This document shows positions 17,252 to 26,075 of a stretch of DNA of 64,000 bases, piece after piece. The stretch is taken from the NCBI RefSeq assembly GCF_031679605.1, contig NZ_CP117522.1, forward strand, positions 5,394,001-5,458,000. The letters run 5' to 3'. This DNA comes from Streptomyces luomodiensis (lineage in GTDB: Bacteria; Actinomycetota; Actinomycetes; Streptomycetales; Streptomycetaceae). The translations under genes and the position numbers were made by a program. The first letter of the stretch is position 1. Every line of letters starts with the position of its first letter. Below the pieces are notes generated by a model, which saw only the letters and a list, made by a program, of their open reading frames with translations, had not been told where the DNA came from and did not search any database.

Positions 17252-18049
17252 ATGATGACGGAAACGACAATGACGGTCCCGGTGGCGGGCGGGTCCCTCG
17301 ACGTGCGCGTAGCAGGCCACACCGGACCGACGCTGGTGTTCGTCCATTACTGGGGCGGCTCCGCCGACACCTGGAACGGTGTGCTCGGCCACCTGCCGCC
17401 CGGCCGGGCGACGGTCCGTTTCGACCAGCGCGGCTGGGGCACCTCGCAGGCGCTGCCCGGCCCCTACCACCTCGACCAGCTCGCCGATGATCTCGTCCGT
17501 GTGGTCGAGACGTGCGTGTCGGGGCCGTTCGTCCTCGTCGGCCACTCCATGGGCGGTAAGGCGAGCCAGCTCGTCGCGGCCCGTCGGCCGGCCGGACTGG
17601 CCGGACTGGTGCTCGTCGCGCCCGCGCCACCGCAGCCGCCCGCCACGGTGACCGAGGAGTACCGGCAGGGCCTGTCACACGCCTACGACTCGCCCGAGAC
17701 GGTGCGGGGCGCCCTCGACCAGGTGCTGACCGCCACACCGCTGTCCGAGGCGGTGCGGGCCACCGCGGTGCGCGACAGCCTCGCCGCCGGCGCTGAGGCC
17801 CGGCGGGAGTGGCCCCTGCGCGGAATCGCGCAGGACATCACACGCGCCGCACGGGACATCGAGGTCCCGGTGATGGTGCTGGCCGCGGAGAAGGACGTGG
17901 TGGAGCCGCCGCACGTGCTGCGCGACCACCTCCTGCCCCACATCCCGCACGCGACCCTGACGACCGTCCCCGATGTCGGCCACCTGCTCCCCGTGGAAGC
18001 CCCCGGCGCGGTCGCGACGGCCCTCGGAGACTTCCTGAACGTGCAGTAG
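17252..18049 (+). CDS. Alpha/beta-fold hydrolase
   Basis: A 265-residue soluble hydrolase. Start ATG 17252 has GGAAAGG upstream; longer frames run back into the divergent AraC gene. The nucleophile elbow is GHSMGGK (Ser near residue 93), the oxyanion region contains VFVHYWGGSADTW, and the catalytic Asp and His are probably in VMVLAAEKDVVEPP and VPDVGHLLPVE. It resembles non-haem chloroperoxidase/esterase-like hydrolases. The substrate is unknown; the divergent AraC gene may control it. Confidence 0.85.
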   Translation: MMTETTMTVPVAGGSLDVRVAGHTGPTLVFVHYWGGSADTWNGVLGHLPPGRATVRFDQRGWGTSQALPGPYHLDQLADDLVRVVETCVSGPFVLVGHSMGGKASQLVAARRPAGLAGLVLVAPAPPQPPATVTEEYRQGLSHAYDSPETVRGALDQVLTATPLSEAVRATAVRDSLAAGAEARREWPLRGIAQDITRAARDIEVPVMVLAAEKDVVEPPHVLRDHLLPHIPHATLTTVPDVGHLLPVEAPGAVATALGDFLNVQ

Positions 18050-18112
18050 GCACGTGTAGTCGGGGCCGCATCCGAACTTGTCGTCGGGGCGAAAAGATGC
18101 GCATGCTGCCCC

Positions 18113-18985
18113 ATGAACTCATCCTTCACTTCGCCCCCGTCCTTGATTCCGTCCTCGTCACCGGCCGACCGGCTGGGCTTCGGTGCGATGCAGCTGCCGG
18201 GGCGCTGGGCCGGTCCCGTCGTCGAGCGGGCGACGGCCGTGGCGGTCGCCCGGCGGGCCGTGGAGCTGGGTGCCCGTCATATCGACACCGCCGCGTTCTA
18301 CTTCTCCGCCACCGAGCGGGCCAACGACATCCTGCGCGAGGCCCTGCGTCCGTACCCCGCGGACGTCACCATCGCCACCAAGGTCGGGCCGCTGCGCACC
18401 GCGACGGGGGAGATGTACGCGGAGGCGCGGCCGGAGCAGATACGGGGGCTGGTGGAGGAGAACCTCCGGCAACTGGGCGTCGACGTGCTGGACCTGGTGT
18501 ACCTGCGGGTCGGGCGGCTCAAGGCGGTGGGCGGGGTGCCGATCGGGGAACGGTTCGCCGCCCTGGCCGCACTGCGGGAGGAGGGTCTGGTGCGGCGGCT
18601 CGGGGTCAGCAACGTGAGCGCCGAGCAGCTGGCCGAGGCCCGTGCGATCGCGCCGGTCGCGGCCGTGCAGAACCGGTTCGGGGTGCTCGACCAGGCGGAC
18701 GCGGCGCTGGTGGACGAGTGCGCCGCGGCCGGGATCGCGTACCTGCCGTTCTTCGCGCTGGGCGGCGGCCACACCGCCCTGGCGGACGAGAACCTGCGGA
18801 AGGTCGCGGAGCGGCACGGCGCGACGGCGCATCAGATCGCCCTCGCCTGGGGGCTCGCCCGCTCGCCCGCGATCATCCAGATCCCCGGCACCAGTTCCCT
18901 CGCGCATCTCGAGGAGAACATGGCGGCGGCGCGGATCGCCCTGGACGAGGACGACATGGCGCTGCTGGAGCCGGTGACGGGCTGA
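18113..18985 (+). CDS. Aldo/keto reductase (AKR8/pyridoxal-reductase-like)
   Basis: A 290-residue NADPH-dependent reductase with a TIM-barrel fold. It has the family motif DTAAFYF (catalytic Asp and Tyr, about residues 58-63), the Lys in IATKVG, and the cofactor segment IIQIPGTSSLAHLEENM near the C-terminus. The usual catalytic His after strand 4 is replaced: the segment reads LVYLRVGR. The same change occurs in PLR-like members, so activity is still plausible. It follows the hydrolase gene by 63 bases on the same strand and may be co-transcribed. Confidence 0.87.
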   Translation: MNSSFTSPPSLIPSSSPADRLGFGAMQLPGRWAGPVVERATAVAVARRAVELGARHIDTAAFYFSATERANDILREALRPYPADVTIATKVGPLRTATGEMYAEARPEQIRGLVEENLRQLGVDVLDLVYLRVGRLKAVGGVPIGERFAALAALREEGLVRRLGVSNVSAEQLAEARAIAPVAAVQNRFGVLDQADAALVDECAAAGIAYLPFFALGGGHTALADENLRKVAERHGATAHQIALAWGLARSPAIIQIPGTSSLAHLEENMAAARIALDEDDMALLEPVTG

Positions 18986-19104
18986 CGGTGACGCCGCCGG
19001 TCAGGTGTCCCACGCGGCCTGGGCCGACTGGGCCGACTGGGCTGCCTGGCCGCGGCCCGGCGGCGCCGTGACGGGGGCGGCGCCGCCGGTGCCGACAGGT
19101 GTCG

Positions 19105-19731
19105 TCAGGCGCCGTACGGGTGGGTGGCGCGGGCGGTGCGCAGGGCCCGTGCCCACCAGGCGAGCTGGTCGAGCATCACCTTGGCGGCGGTGTCCGGGCC
19201 CTCGGGGTCCTTCAGCCGGCCGTCCGGGTCGAAGAGCCCGCCCGCGTTGTGGAAGCTGACCGTGTCCCGCACGGTCACGGCGTGGACCTCGGCGAAGACC
19301 GGCCGCAGATGCTCGACCGCGCGCAGCCCCCCGGAGATGCCGCCGTAGGAGACGAAGCCGACCGGTTTGGCCTGCCACTCGGTGAAGTGCCAGTCGATCG
19401 CGTTCTTCAGGGAGGCGGGGTAGCTGTGGTTGTACTCCGGGGTGACCACGGCGAACGCGTCTGCCCTGGCCAGCCGGGGGCTCACGGCCTCCAGGGCCGT
19501 GAGCTCGTCGGGGCCGGGCCGGTGGGTGAGGGACGTGGGCAGCGGGGTCTCGGCCAGGTCGACGATGTCGACGATCATATCGGAGCGGAGCCTCGCACGG
19601 TCGGCGAACCAGCCCGCGACCTTCGGTCCGAAGCGGCCGTCGCGGGTGCTGCCGACGATGACGGCGAGCTGGATGGGGGAGTCGGCGCCGGCAGGGGAAT
19701 CGGCCGTGGATACGGCGGTTTCAGTAGCCAT
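19105..19731 (-). CDS. NADPH-dependent FMN reductase
   Basis: A 208-residue flavodoxin-fold reductase. The start MATETAVSTADS at 19731 is preferred over 19755. FMN-binding signatures are IVGSTRDGRFGPKVAGWF near residues 26-43, and VVTPEYNHSYPASLKNAIDW and VSYGGISGGLRA further on. It is divergent from soxR, with only 52 bases between starts. SoxR in Streptomyces responds to redox-active metabolites and activates small reductases, so this gene is a plausible SoxR target. Confidence 0.88.
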   Translation of the reverse strand: MATETAVSTADSPAGADSPIQLAVIVGSTRDGRFGPKVAGWFADRARLRSDMIVDIVDLAETPLPTSLTHRPGPDELTALEAVSPRLARADAFAVVTPEYNHSYPASLKNAIDWHFTEWQAKPVGFVSYGGISGGLRAVEHLRPVFAEVHAVTVRDTVSFHNAGGLFDPDGRLKDPEGPDTAAKVMLDQLAWWARALRTARATHPYGA

Positions 19732-19757
19732 GGGAAGAGCCTCGGAGTTAAACAAAG

Positions 19758-19770
19758 GTTGAAGTCAAGC
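19758..19770. promoter_or_regulatory. Candidate SoxR operator in the divergent promoter
   Basis: The short dyad GTTGAAGTCAAGC (TTGA-AG-TCAA core) lies between the flavin reductase and soxR starts. Known SoxR sites are longer dyads of the CCTCAAG...CTTGAGG type, so this is only a partial match. Position within a 52-base divergent gap is the main support. Confidence 0.4.
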
Positions 19771-19783
19771 TACTGTCGGCGGT

Positions 19784-20245
19784 ATGACGCAACTGACCTG
19801 GAAAACCCATGAGCTCACGGTCGGCGAGCTCTCGCAGCGCAGCGGGGTCCCCGCCTCCGCGCTGCGCTTCTATGAGCGCGAAGGGCTGATCCACAGCCGC
19901 CGCACCTCCGGCAATCAGCGCCGCTACACCCGCGATACGCTCCGCCGGGTCGCCTTCGTCCGCTCCTCGCAGCGGGTCGGCATCCCGCTGGCGAGAATCC
20001 GGGAGGTGCTCGCCCTCTTCCCCGAGGACCACGTCCTGACCAAGGAGGACTGGGCCCAGATCTCGGAGTGCTGGCGCTCGGACCTCACCGAGCGCATCGA
20101 ACAGCTGGAGAACCTCCGCGACCGCCTCACCGACTGCATCGGCTGCGGCTGTCTGTCGATCGACACCTGCGCGCTGGCGAACCCGTACGACAAGCTCGGC
20201 GAGCAGGGTACGGGCGCGCGGCGGCTGCTCAAGTCCTCCTGCTGA
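19784..20245 (+). CDS. soxR: Redox-sensing MerR-family activator SoxR
   Basis: A 153-residue regulator. The MerR helix-turn-helix (LTVGELSQRSGVPASALRFYEREGL) is followed by a dimerisation helix and the [2Fe-2S] cluster motif with Cys at about 118, 121, 123 and 129 (CIGCGC...C), the exact CxxCxCx5C spacing of SoxR. In Streptomyces SoxR senses redox-active compounds rather than superoxide. The divergent flavin reductase is the likely local target. Confidence 0.95.
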   Translation: MTQLTWKTHELTVGELSQRSGVPASALRFYEREGLIHSRRTSGNQRRYTRDTLRRVAFVRSSQRVGIPLARIREVLALFPEDHVLTKEDWAQISECWRSDLTERIEQLENLRDRLTDCIGCGCLSIDTCALANPYDKLGEQGTGARRLLKSSC

Positions 20246-20264
20246 TCGCCGGGCGCCCTGGGCC

Positions 20265-21512
20265 TCAGAAGACATCGGGGCACCAGGGGCGGCGTGGGGT
20301 CCGCAGCAGCCGGTCCGCCAGCGCCGCGGCACCCGGGCGCTCCTCGGTGATCCGGCCCAGCGCGGTGAGCCGGACCGCCGACTCGTCGCCCAGCCACAGG
20401 GTGCCCAACTCGCCTATGTCCATGGTCAGATCGGCCGTGCGGCCCGTGGTGGCACAGGCGGCACCGCTGGGGCCCGTCTCCAGGAAATAGCGGCCACCGG
20501 CCAGCCCGGCCTCGTCGCGCAGCTCGAGCACCAGCGAGCCCTCGACCGGGTACGTACGGGTCTTCAGCAGCCGGGGCACATCCAGCGGGCGCAGCCACAG
20601 CCAGTCGGCGTGCGTGGTGACCTGGGCCGCGCGGGGATCGCCGAGCAGCAGCGGAAGCAGATCGTCCGGGGCGCGCCGGCCGGTGTTGACCCGGGTCACC
20701 CAGTCGACCGAGAGCAGGAAGTGCCACAGCGCCCGCTCGGCGGCCGGGGTGACTCCCGTCAGCCCGAGCACGGTGGCGGTGTTGTGCGGCCGCTTGTTGC
20801 CCTCCCAGTGGTCGTCGGCGGTGTAGGCGAGCAGTCCGTCCACCGAGTCGTCGGGGGAGCGGTAGAGGACGTAGAACGGCTCGGTCCACGGCTGGTGGGG
20901 GAACTGCCGCTGACCGGTGTTGATCTGCCACCAGAGGTCCGGGCGGTCGATGACGCCGTGCTGCCGGGCGCGCAGCCGCTCATGCAGCGCGGGGCCGAGC
21001 TCCCGCACCTCGTCGGCGTCGGCGAAGTCGACCCGGCCGCCGTCCACCGGGGCGCAGTGGCGCGGGTCGAGACCGGCGCGGACCACGTCCACCTGCCATT
21101 CGGTGACCCAGGTGGCGGGGCCGAAGCCGTACCGCCCGTAGATCGGGTACTCGGCCGCGATCAGGGTGGCCACCGCGTCCCCCCGCTCCTTGGCGGCGCG
21201 CAGATCATGCTCCATCATCCGGCCGAGCAGCCCCCGGCGGCGGTGCGTGGGCGACACCGTGACATTGCTGATCGCGTCGGCGGGGACATCCGCCCCGCCG
21301 ACCGCCGTCAGCCGCTGGGCGAAGCTGCGGAACGTGGCGACGCAGCGATCCCCGTCGAAGACCCCCTGCGTACGGCTCAGGTCCATCTGGTCGCGCCGCA
21401 GCTCCACCTCCTCCTTCGACGCCTCGGGCGGACGCAGGAAGCCCGCGTTGAGCGCGCGGGTCCAGTTGGTCAGATCGGAGTCGGCGAGTGAGGTGCGGAG
21501 TTCGACGGCCAT
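20265..21512 (-). CDS. eis: Eis-family GNAT acetyltransferase
   Basis: A 415-residue protein with the tripartite Eis layout: a GNAT domain (residues about 1-130) with the acetyl-CoA loop [15 protein letters not shown], a second GNAT-like domain in the middle, and a C-terminal sterol-carrier-like domain starting near residue 310. The C-terminus ends in a free carboxylate after PDVF; in mycobacterial Eis the C-terminal carboxylate is the catalytic base. Family members acetylate aminoglycosides and other amines at several positions. ATG at 21512 or 21518 are both possible. Confidence 0.88.
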   Translation of the reverse strand: MAVELRTSLADSDLTNWTRALNAGFLRPPEASKEEVELRRDQMDLSRTQGVFDGDRCVATFRSFAQRLTAVGGADVPADAISNVTVSPTHRRRGLLGRMMEHDLRAAKERGDAVATLIAAEYPIYGRYGFGPATWVTEWQVDVVRAGLDPRHCAPVDGGRVDFADADEVRELGPALHERLRARQHGVIDRPDLWWQINTGQRQFPHQPWTEPFYVLYRSPDDSVDGLLAYTADDHWEGNKRPHNTATVLGLTGVTPAAERALWHFLLSVDWVTRVNTGRRAPDDLLPLLLGDPRAAQVTTHADWLWLRPLDVPRLLKTRTYPVEGSLVLELRDEAGLAGGRYFLETGPSGAACATTGRTADLTMDIGELGTLWLGDESAVRLTALGRITEERPGAAALADRLLRTPRRPWCPDVF

Positions 21513-21605
21513 GCGCACACGCTAGGCGTCCGCCGCCATCGGTCGCATACAGATTTCCACAGCCTGTGGATGAAGTCGTTTCATCACACCGCACCCAGCG
21601 GATGG

Positions 21606-22244
21606 CTAGGCGAGCAGGTCGTCCACCTGCGCCTCTCCCTCGCGGTATCGGCGTGCGATCTCCGCGCTGCAGTCGTCCGCCGCCCGCTGGAGCTCCTGCC
21701 GCCGCCGCGACACCTGCCGCTCATGGCCGACGAGACGGGCCATCGCGCCGTGCAGCTCCTCGTCCGTACGGGCCCGCAGGTCGGAGAGCCCGACCTCGGC
21801 CAGCATCTCCTCGGCCAGCCGCTCGTACTCCGCGCTGTGCGGTGTCCCGAGCGTGACGTGGCGGGCCGAGGAACGGTGCCGCGAGGGGAGGTCCGCGAGG
21901 ATCTCCGGCAGCCGGTCCACCAGCGCGGCGGGCGGCCGTTCCGCGGCCGCCGCGGGCGCCGGGTCACGGCGGTGGCCCAGCTCGGCGCGGAGGATGTCGA
22001 TCCGGCCCTGGAGCAGTCTGCGCAGATAGCTCAGATCCGCCTCCTCGCGCTGTGCCACGCGGCGCAGCGCCCGCAGCTCCGGCAGGCGCAGGGCGTGCAG
22101 ACCGCTCGTCGCCGCGGACGCGGGGGTCACGGCCGGCGCCGTGACGGCGGCGGAATCGGCCTGCCGCCCGCCGCGCTGGCTCGGCGGCCGTGCCGGCAGC
22201 AGACTCTCGGTGGCCAAGGGCTGCCCGGTGCCCGGTGTGATCAT
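21606..22244 (-). CDS. rsiG: RsiG, c-di-GMP-dependent anti-sigma factor for WhiG
   Basis: A 212-residue protein with two helices each carrying the exact c-di-GMP motif E-x3-S-x2-R-x3-Q-x3-D. The first is in [16 protein letters not shown] (about residues 68-83) and the second in [16 protein letters not shown] near the C-terminus. In Streptomyces these helices form an antiparallel coiled coil that binds a c-di-GMP dimer and then sequesters the sporulation sigma factor WhiG. The Ala/Pro-rich N-terminus is disordered. WhiG itself is not in the window. It lies 147 bases from the divergent dtd gene. Confidence 0.93.
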   Translation of the reverse strand: MITPGTGQPLATESLLPARPPSQRGGRQADSAAVTAPAVTPASAATSGLHALRLPELRALRRVAQREEADLSYLRRLLQGRIDILRAELGHRRDPAPAAAAERPPAALVDRLPEILADLPSRHRSSARHVTLGTPHSAEYERLAEEMLAEVGLSDLRARTDEELHGAMARLVGHERQVSRRRQELQRAADDCSAEIARRYREGEAQVDDLLA

Positions 22245-22390
22245 TGGTGTCCGTCCCCTCCTGCGATGCGTCGTTCCCGCAGTTCCTGCCCGCTTGCACC
22301 GCCTGCACGCATCGTGCCACCAGTGATGCTCCCCGTGCAGCGGCTCTCCACCCGATCGGCCCCGGATGGACGCACGGCATGATGGTCGGT

Positions 22391-22816
22391 ATGCGTGCTG
22401 TGGTACAGAGAGTGGACGGGGCGAGCGTCGTCGTGGACGGCGAGACGGTCGGCGAGATCGTCGGCCAGGGGCTGTGCGTGCTGGTCGGGGTGACGCACGA
22501 CGACACTCCGGAGAAGGCGGCCCAGCTCGCCCGCAAGCTGTGGTCGGTAAGGATCCTCCAGGGCGAGAAGTCCTGCTCGGACCTGGCCGCTCCGCTGCTG
22601 GTCATCAGCCAGTTCACGCTCTACGGCGACGCCCGTAAGGGGCGCCGGCCCACCTGGAACGCGGCGGCGCCCGGCGCGGTCGCCGAACCGCTCGTCGACG
22701 AGGTGGTGGCCCAGCTGCGGAAGCTGGGCGCGCAGGTGGAAACGGGCCGGTTCGGAGCGGACATGAAGGTCTCGCTCACGAACGACGGCCCGTTCACGGT
22801 GCTCATCGAGGTCTAG
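22391..22816 (+). CDS. dtd: D-aminoacyl-tRNA deacylase
   Basis: A 141-residue cytoplasmic enzyme that hydrolyses D-amino acids from mischarged tRNA. The start [13 protein letters not shown] at 22391 is canonical. The active-site signature [15 protein letters not shown] (about residues 76-90) and the Gly-cisPro loop NDGPFTV (about 130-136) are both present. The length is typical for DTD. Confidence 0.95.
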   Translation: MRAVVQRVDGASVVVDGETVGEIVGQGLCVLVGVTHDDTPEKAAQLARKLWSVRILQGEKSCSDLAAPLLVISQFTLYGDARKGRRPTWNAAAPGAVAEPLVDEVVAQLRKLGAQVETGRFGADMKVSLTNDGPFTVLIEV

Positions 22817-22903
22817 GCGCTCGCCGGGGTCCAGGCGTTCGTCGAGGTCCACATGCTGATCGAGATCCGGCGGGCGCCCGCCTCGACGGAGAGCGGAAGG
22901 TTC

Positions 22904-23869
22904 CTACGGCTCCACGACCGTCTCCTGTGCGGCGGCCGTGGAGTCCGCGATCAGCTCCGCGTCCACCGGCACATTGCGCTTGACCAGCGCGAGCGCGATC
23001 GGCCCCAGCTCGTGGTGGCGGGCCGAGGAGGTGACGAACCCCAGCTGGCGGCCCTCCTCGCCCTCCGAGGCCAGACGTATGGGCGCGCCGTGGGACGGCA
23101 GCTTCACCTCGCTGCCGTCGAGGTGGAGGAAGACCAGCCGGCGCGGTGGCTTCCCCAGGTTCTGCACCCGGGCGACCGTCTCCTGGCCGCGGTAGCAGCC
23201 CTTCTGCAGATGGACCGCGGAGCCGATCCACCCCAGCTCGTGCGGGATGGTGCGGTGGTCGGTCTCCAGGCCGACCCGCGGCCGGTGGGCCTCGACGCGC
23301 AGCGCCTCGTACGCGAGCACGCCGATCGGCGGGCCGCTCGCCTCGGCGAAGGCGGTGAGCCGCGCACGCGGCAGGAAGAGGTCCCGGCCGTGCGGGGTTT
23401 CGCGGACGACGGCGTCCTCGGGGGCGTCGGCGATGCTGCCCGCCGGGAGGTGGACGATCGCGTAGTCGTCGGTGCGGTCCGCGATGTCGACCCGGTAGAA
23501 GAACTTCATGCTCTCCAGGTAGGCGATCAGATCGCCCTGGCTGCCGGGTTCCACATGGGCCCAGGTGGTCTCGCCGTCGTCGACGAGATAGAGCGCGTGT
23601 TCGATGTGGCCGTGGGCGGAGAGGATCAGCGCTTCGGTGGCCTGTCCCGGCGGCAGTTCGCTGACGTGCTGGGTGAGCAGCAGATGCAGCCAGCTGAGCC
23701 GGTCGGCACCGCTGACCGTGACCACTCCGCGGTGCGAGAGGTCCACGAAGCCGGTGCCGTCGGCGAGCGCGCGCTGCTCGCGGAACAGGTCGCCGTAGTG
23801 GGCGGCGACGCCTTCGTCGGGGCCCTCGCCGGGGACGGCGCCGGGCAGCGACAGCAAAGGGCTCTTCAT
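22904..23869 (-). CDS. ygfZ: Folate-binding YgfZ/GcvT-domain protein
   Basis: A 321-residue protein of the YgfZ family, which uses folate to help maintain or repair iron-sulfur clusters. The diagnostic motif KGCYRGQETVARVQNLG lies near residue 220; its Cys is essential in E. coli YgfZ. The N-terminal GcvT-like fold includes VDLSHRGVVTVSGADRLSWLHLLLTQHV. It is followed on the same strand, nine bases upstream, by the nur gene, so the two may be co-transcribed. Confidence 0.92.
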   Translation of the reverse strand: MKSPLLSLPGAVPGEGPDEGVAAHYGDLFREQRALADGTGFVDLSHRGVVTVSGADRLSWLHLLLTQHVSELPPGQATEALILSAHGHIEHALYLVDDGETTWAHVEPGSQGDLIAYLESMKFFYRVDIADRTDDYAIVHLPAGSIADAPEDAVVRETPHGRDLFLPRARLTAFAEASGPPIGVLAYEALRVEAHRPRVGLETDHRTIPHELGWIGSAVHLQKGCYRGQETVARVQNLGKPPRRLVFLHLDGSEVKLPSHGAPIRLASEGEEGRQLGFVTSSARHHELGPIALALVKRNVPVDAELIADSTAAAQETVVEP

Positions 23870-23878
23870 GAACTCAGC

Positions 23879-24355
23879 CTACGACCTGCGGGCTCGTCCC
23901 TCGCCGGAACCGTTTTCGGCGCCGTCTCCTCCGTGCCGCTCGGCGGAACACGAGGCGCACCGACCGAAGATCGCGAAGTGCTTCAGATCGGTGTCGAAGC
24001 CGAAGTCCGCCCGGAGCTGCCGGGTGAAGGAGTCGGCCACGGAGACATCGGCCTCGATCACATCGGTGCAGTCCCGGCACACCATATGGATGTGGTGGTG
24101 CCGGTCGGCCAGATGGTACGTGGGGGCGCCGTGTCCGAGATGGGCATGGCTGACCAGGCCCAGCTCCTCCAGCAGCTCCAGCGTGCGGTAAACCGTGGAG
24201 ATGTTGACGCCGCTCGCGGTGCGGCGCACCTCGGTGAGGATGTCGTCCGGAGTGGCGTGCTCCAGATGATCGACGGCTTCGAGCACGAGCTGGCGCTGCG
24301 GGGTCAGGCGGTAGCCGCGCTCCCGCAGATCTGTCTTCCAGTCGGTGGTCGCCAC
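23879..24355 (-). CDS. nur: Nickel-responsive Fur-family repressor Nur
   Basis: A 158-residue metalloregulator starting with GTG at 24355. The Fur winged helix (YRLTPQRQLVLEAVDHLEHATPDDIL, ... GVNISTVYRTLELLEELGLV) is followed by HHHIHMVCRDC. All residues of the two Nur metal sites fall at their known positions: His33, His86, His88 and His90 for one site, and His70, His72 and His126 for the nickel site. That separates it from Fur, Zur and PerR paralogues. In Streptomyces Nur represses nickel uptake and the iron superoxide dismutase gene. The Asp/Gly-rich tail is variable. Confidence 0.92.
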   Translation of the reverse strand: MATTDWKTDLRERGYRLTPQRQLVLEAVDHLEHATPDDILTEVRRTASGVNISTVYRTLELLEELGLVSHAHLGHGAPTYHLADRHHHIHMVCRDCTDVIEADVSVADSFTRQLRADFGFDTDLKHFAIFGRCASCSAERHGGDGAENGSGEGRARRS

Positions 24356-24390
24356 GGTGCAAGTGTAGGCGCGCTCACGGCCGTCGGCCG

Positions 24391-24440
24391 GACTCAGCGG
24401 TGGAGAACCGGACTCAGCGGTGGAGAACCGGACTCAGCGG
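24391..24440. repeat. Perfect 20-base tandem repeat, two and a half copies
   Basis: GACTCAGCGGTGGAGAACCG is repeated at 24391-24410 and 24411-24430, with the first ten bases again at 24431-24440. The third unit supplies the stop codon of the nitrobindin gene (24434-24436), so the array extends from that stop codon through the short intergenic gap. Confidence 0.9.
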
Positions 24441-24997
24441 AAGAAGGCGATCCCGTCGTCCGGCAGGTCCTTGAGGTCCTTGGCCCACTCCCGGGGGTCG
24501 ACGACCTTCTTCAGGTGCGCGGACATGTACGGGCGCAGCTCGACCTCGGGGGTGGCCTTCTCGCCGACCCACATCAGGTCGCTGTTCACATAGCCGTACA
24601 GCCGCTTGCCGCCCGAGTACGGGCCCGCCTGCGCGGTGCGCGCCACCGCGTCCGTGGCCAGGTCGATCTGCGGCTTGCCCTCCGCGAGCTCGCCGTACCA
24701 GATCTCGACGACGCCCTGGTCGCGGCTCATCACGACCTCGACCTTGCGGTCCTTGTCGATCCGCCAGTAGCCGGACTCGCTCTCCAGGGGGCGGACCTTC
24801 TTGCCCTCGGAGTCCAGCACCCAGGTGTGCGAGACGTACTCGATGAAGTCCCGGCCGTCGTGCGTGAAGGTGGCCTCCTGGCCGAAGTTGCACTTCTCGG
24901 CCCCGGGGAAGTCCGATACGCCGGCGCCTTCCCAGTTGCCCAGGAGGAAGGCGAGCGGCACGAGGTCCGGGTGGAGGTCGGAGGGGATCTGGATCAT
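24434..24997 (-). CDS. Nitrobindin-type haem-binding beta-barrel protein
   Basis: A 187-residue protein of the FABP-like/THAP4 (DUF1794) family. It has the family motif GNWEGAGV near residue 21 and the likely proximal haem-ligand His in YMSAHLKKV near 160. Relatives bind ferric haem and react with nitric oxide or peroxynitrite. There is no signal peptide. It is on the same strand as the 33-residue membrane protein upstream and nur downstream. Confidence 0.88.
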   Translation of the reverse strand: MIQIPSDLHPDLVPLAFLLGNWEGAGVSDFPGAEKCNFGQEATFTHDGRDFIEYVSHTWVLDSEGKKVRPLESESGYWRIDKDRKVEVVMSRDQGVVEIWYGELAEGKPQIDLATDAVARTAQAGPYSGGKRLYGYVNSDLMWVGEKATPEVELRPYMSAHLKKVVDPREWAKDLKDLPDDGIAFFR

Positions 24998-25049
24998 GAA
25001 TTCAGTCGATCTGTCGAGAGTCGAGCCGGGGCGACGGGGCGGGAGCGGT

Positions 25050-25151
25050 TCAGCGCTGGCCCTGGTACAGCTTCTTCCAGGTCAGCGCACAGAAGCCGAG
25101 CGTGGCCACGGCGACCAGGATCATCAGGGTGGTGAAGACTGCCTCAAGCAC
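25050..25151 (-). CDS. 33-residue single-span membrane protein
   Basis: GTG start at 25151 preceded by GAGGAG with proper spacing. The protein is one hydrophobic helix (TTLMILVAVATLGFCALTW) followed by a basic tail KKLYQGQR. The strong ribosome site and sharp membrane topology support a real small gene. It lies 52 bases before the nitrobindin gene on the same strand and is divergent from dsrE. Function unknown. Confidence 0.65.
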   Translation of the reverse strand: MLEAVFTTLMILVAVATLGFCALTWKKLYQGQR

Positions 25152-25257
25152 GAGCGCGCTCCTCGGAACAGATGACGGACGCCCCCGAGTCTAGTCGGCG
25201 CCGGGGCGGCCGGTGGAGCGAGGTGGCCGCGCGGCGTCCGCGCCTAAGGTTGACGGT

Positions 25258-25623
25258 ATGGCGAAGAAGCTGGTGATCAAGGTGACGGCGGGTGCGGACG
25301 CTCCTGAGCGGTGCTCCCAGGCGTTCACGGTGGCGGCGGTGGCCGCGGCGAGCGGGGTGGCGGTCTCGCTCTGGCTGACCGGGGAGTCGGCGTGGTTCGC
25401 GCTGCCGGGTCGGGCGGCGGAGTTCGAGCTTCCGCACGCGGCGCCGCTGCCGGACCTGATCGACGGCATCCTTACGGGCGGCGGCACGATCACGGTGTGC
25501 AGCCAGTGCGCGGCGCGCCGGGAGATCGAGGAGAAGGATCTGATCGAGGGTGCGCGGATCGCGGGCGCTCAGGTCTTCGTGAGCGAGATCATGCCGGACG
25601 GCGTCCAGGCGCTCGTGTACTGA
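25258..25623 (+). CDS. DsrE-family protein
   Basis: A 121-residue protein of the DsrE/DsrF-like superfamily, starting MAKKLVIKVTAGADAPERC. It has the Rossmann-like segment AAVAAASGVAVSLWLTGESAWFAL and a CSQCAARREI segment where the Cys may carry persulfide sulfur. Family members pass sulfur between proteins. A thiosulfate sulfurtransferase lies 0.8 kb away, which fits a sulfur-handling neighbourhood but is not proof of a link. Confidence 0.85.
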   Translation: MAKKLVIKVTAGADAPERCSQAFTVAAVAAASGVAVSLWLTGESAWFALPGRAAEFELPHAAPLPDLIDGILTGGGTITVCSQCAARREIEEKDLIEGARIAGAQVFVSEIMPDGVQALVY

Positions 25624-25651
25624 GACGGGCGCACACCCCGGCAGGCCCCGG

Positions 25652-25909
25652 TCAGTGGCGGTGGTTGTGCTCGTCCAGCTCCCGCCACCACCGGTCGGAC
25701 TCCTCGTCCCCCGACTCGTCCCACCACCGGTCGTCCGGGCCCCGGCGATTGGCGACGATGGCCGCCAGGGGCGGGATCACCATGGCGACGATGCACATCG
25801 CGACGGCGGCGGGGACGGACCACAGACGCACAAAGGCCCATGCCGAGATGAAGAGCGTCAGACACGCGCCCATCAGGAAGAAGTATGCGTGGCGGCGTCG
25901 CGCGTACAT
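25652..25909 (-). CDS. DUF3099 membrane protein
   Basis: An 85-residue protein with two transmembrane segments (YFFLMGACLTLFISAWAFV and AAVAMCIVAMVIPPLAAIVAN), followed by a cytoplasmic tail rich in Trp, Asp and His (DDRWWDESGDEESDRWW). This is the DUF3099 layout. ATG 25909 is preferred to upstream starts because MYARRRHAYFFL is the family N-terminus. It is convergent with dsrE. Function unknown. Confidence 0.85.
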   Translation of the reverse strand: MYARRRHAYFFLMGACLTLFISAWAFVRLWSVPAAVAMCIVAMVIPPLAAIVANRRGPDDRWWDESGDEESDRWWRELDEHNHRH

Positions 25910-25999
25910 ATGTCCAGCGTACGTCCGGGACCGCCGCGCCGACAGACGAGCCGACAGACGAACGGCCGCGCCCCCGGCATGAGGTAGGGCGCGCACGAC

Positions 26000-26047
26000 G
26001 GAGGGCCGCACCCCGCCGAGGCGTCCAACCCCGGGGTGCGGCCCTCC
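26000..26047. terminator. Strong hairpin terminator downstream of the DUF1416 gene
   Basis: A 16-bp perfect stem (GGAGGGCCGCACCCCG and complement) with a 16-base loop. It lies between the DUF1416 stop (26076, minus strand) and the DUF3099 promoter, ending the sulfurtransferase operon. Confidence 0.8.
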
Positions 26048-26075
26048 GGCCGTGTGTCACGACGCGTCGTCGGCG

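Noticed and set aside
21540..21580. TTTCCACAGCCTGTGGATG as a pair of DnaA boxes
   Set aside because: Both halves deviate from the TTGTCCACA consensus, and there is no cluster of boxes or origin-type neighbourhood.
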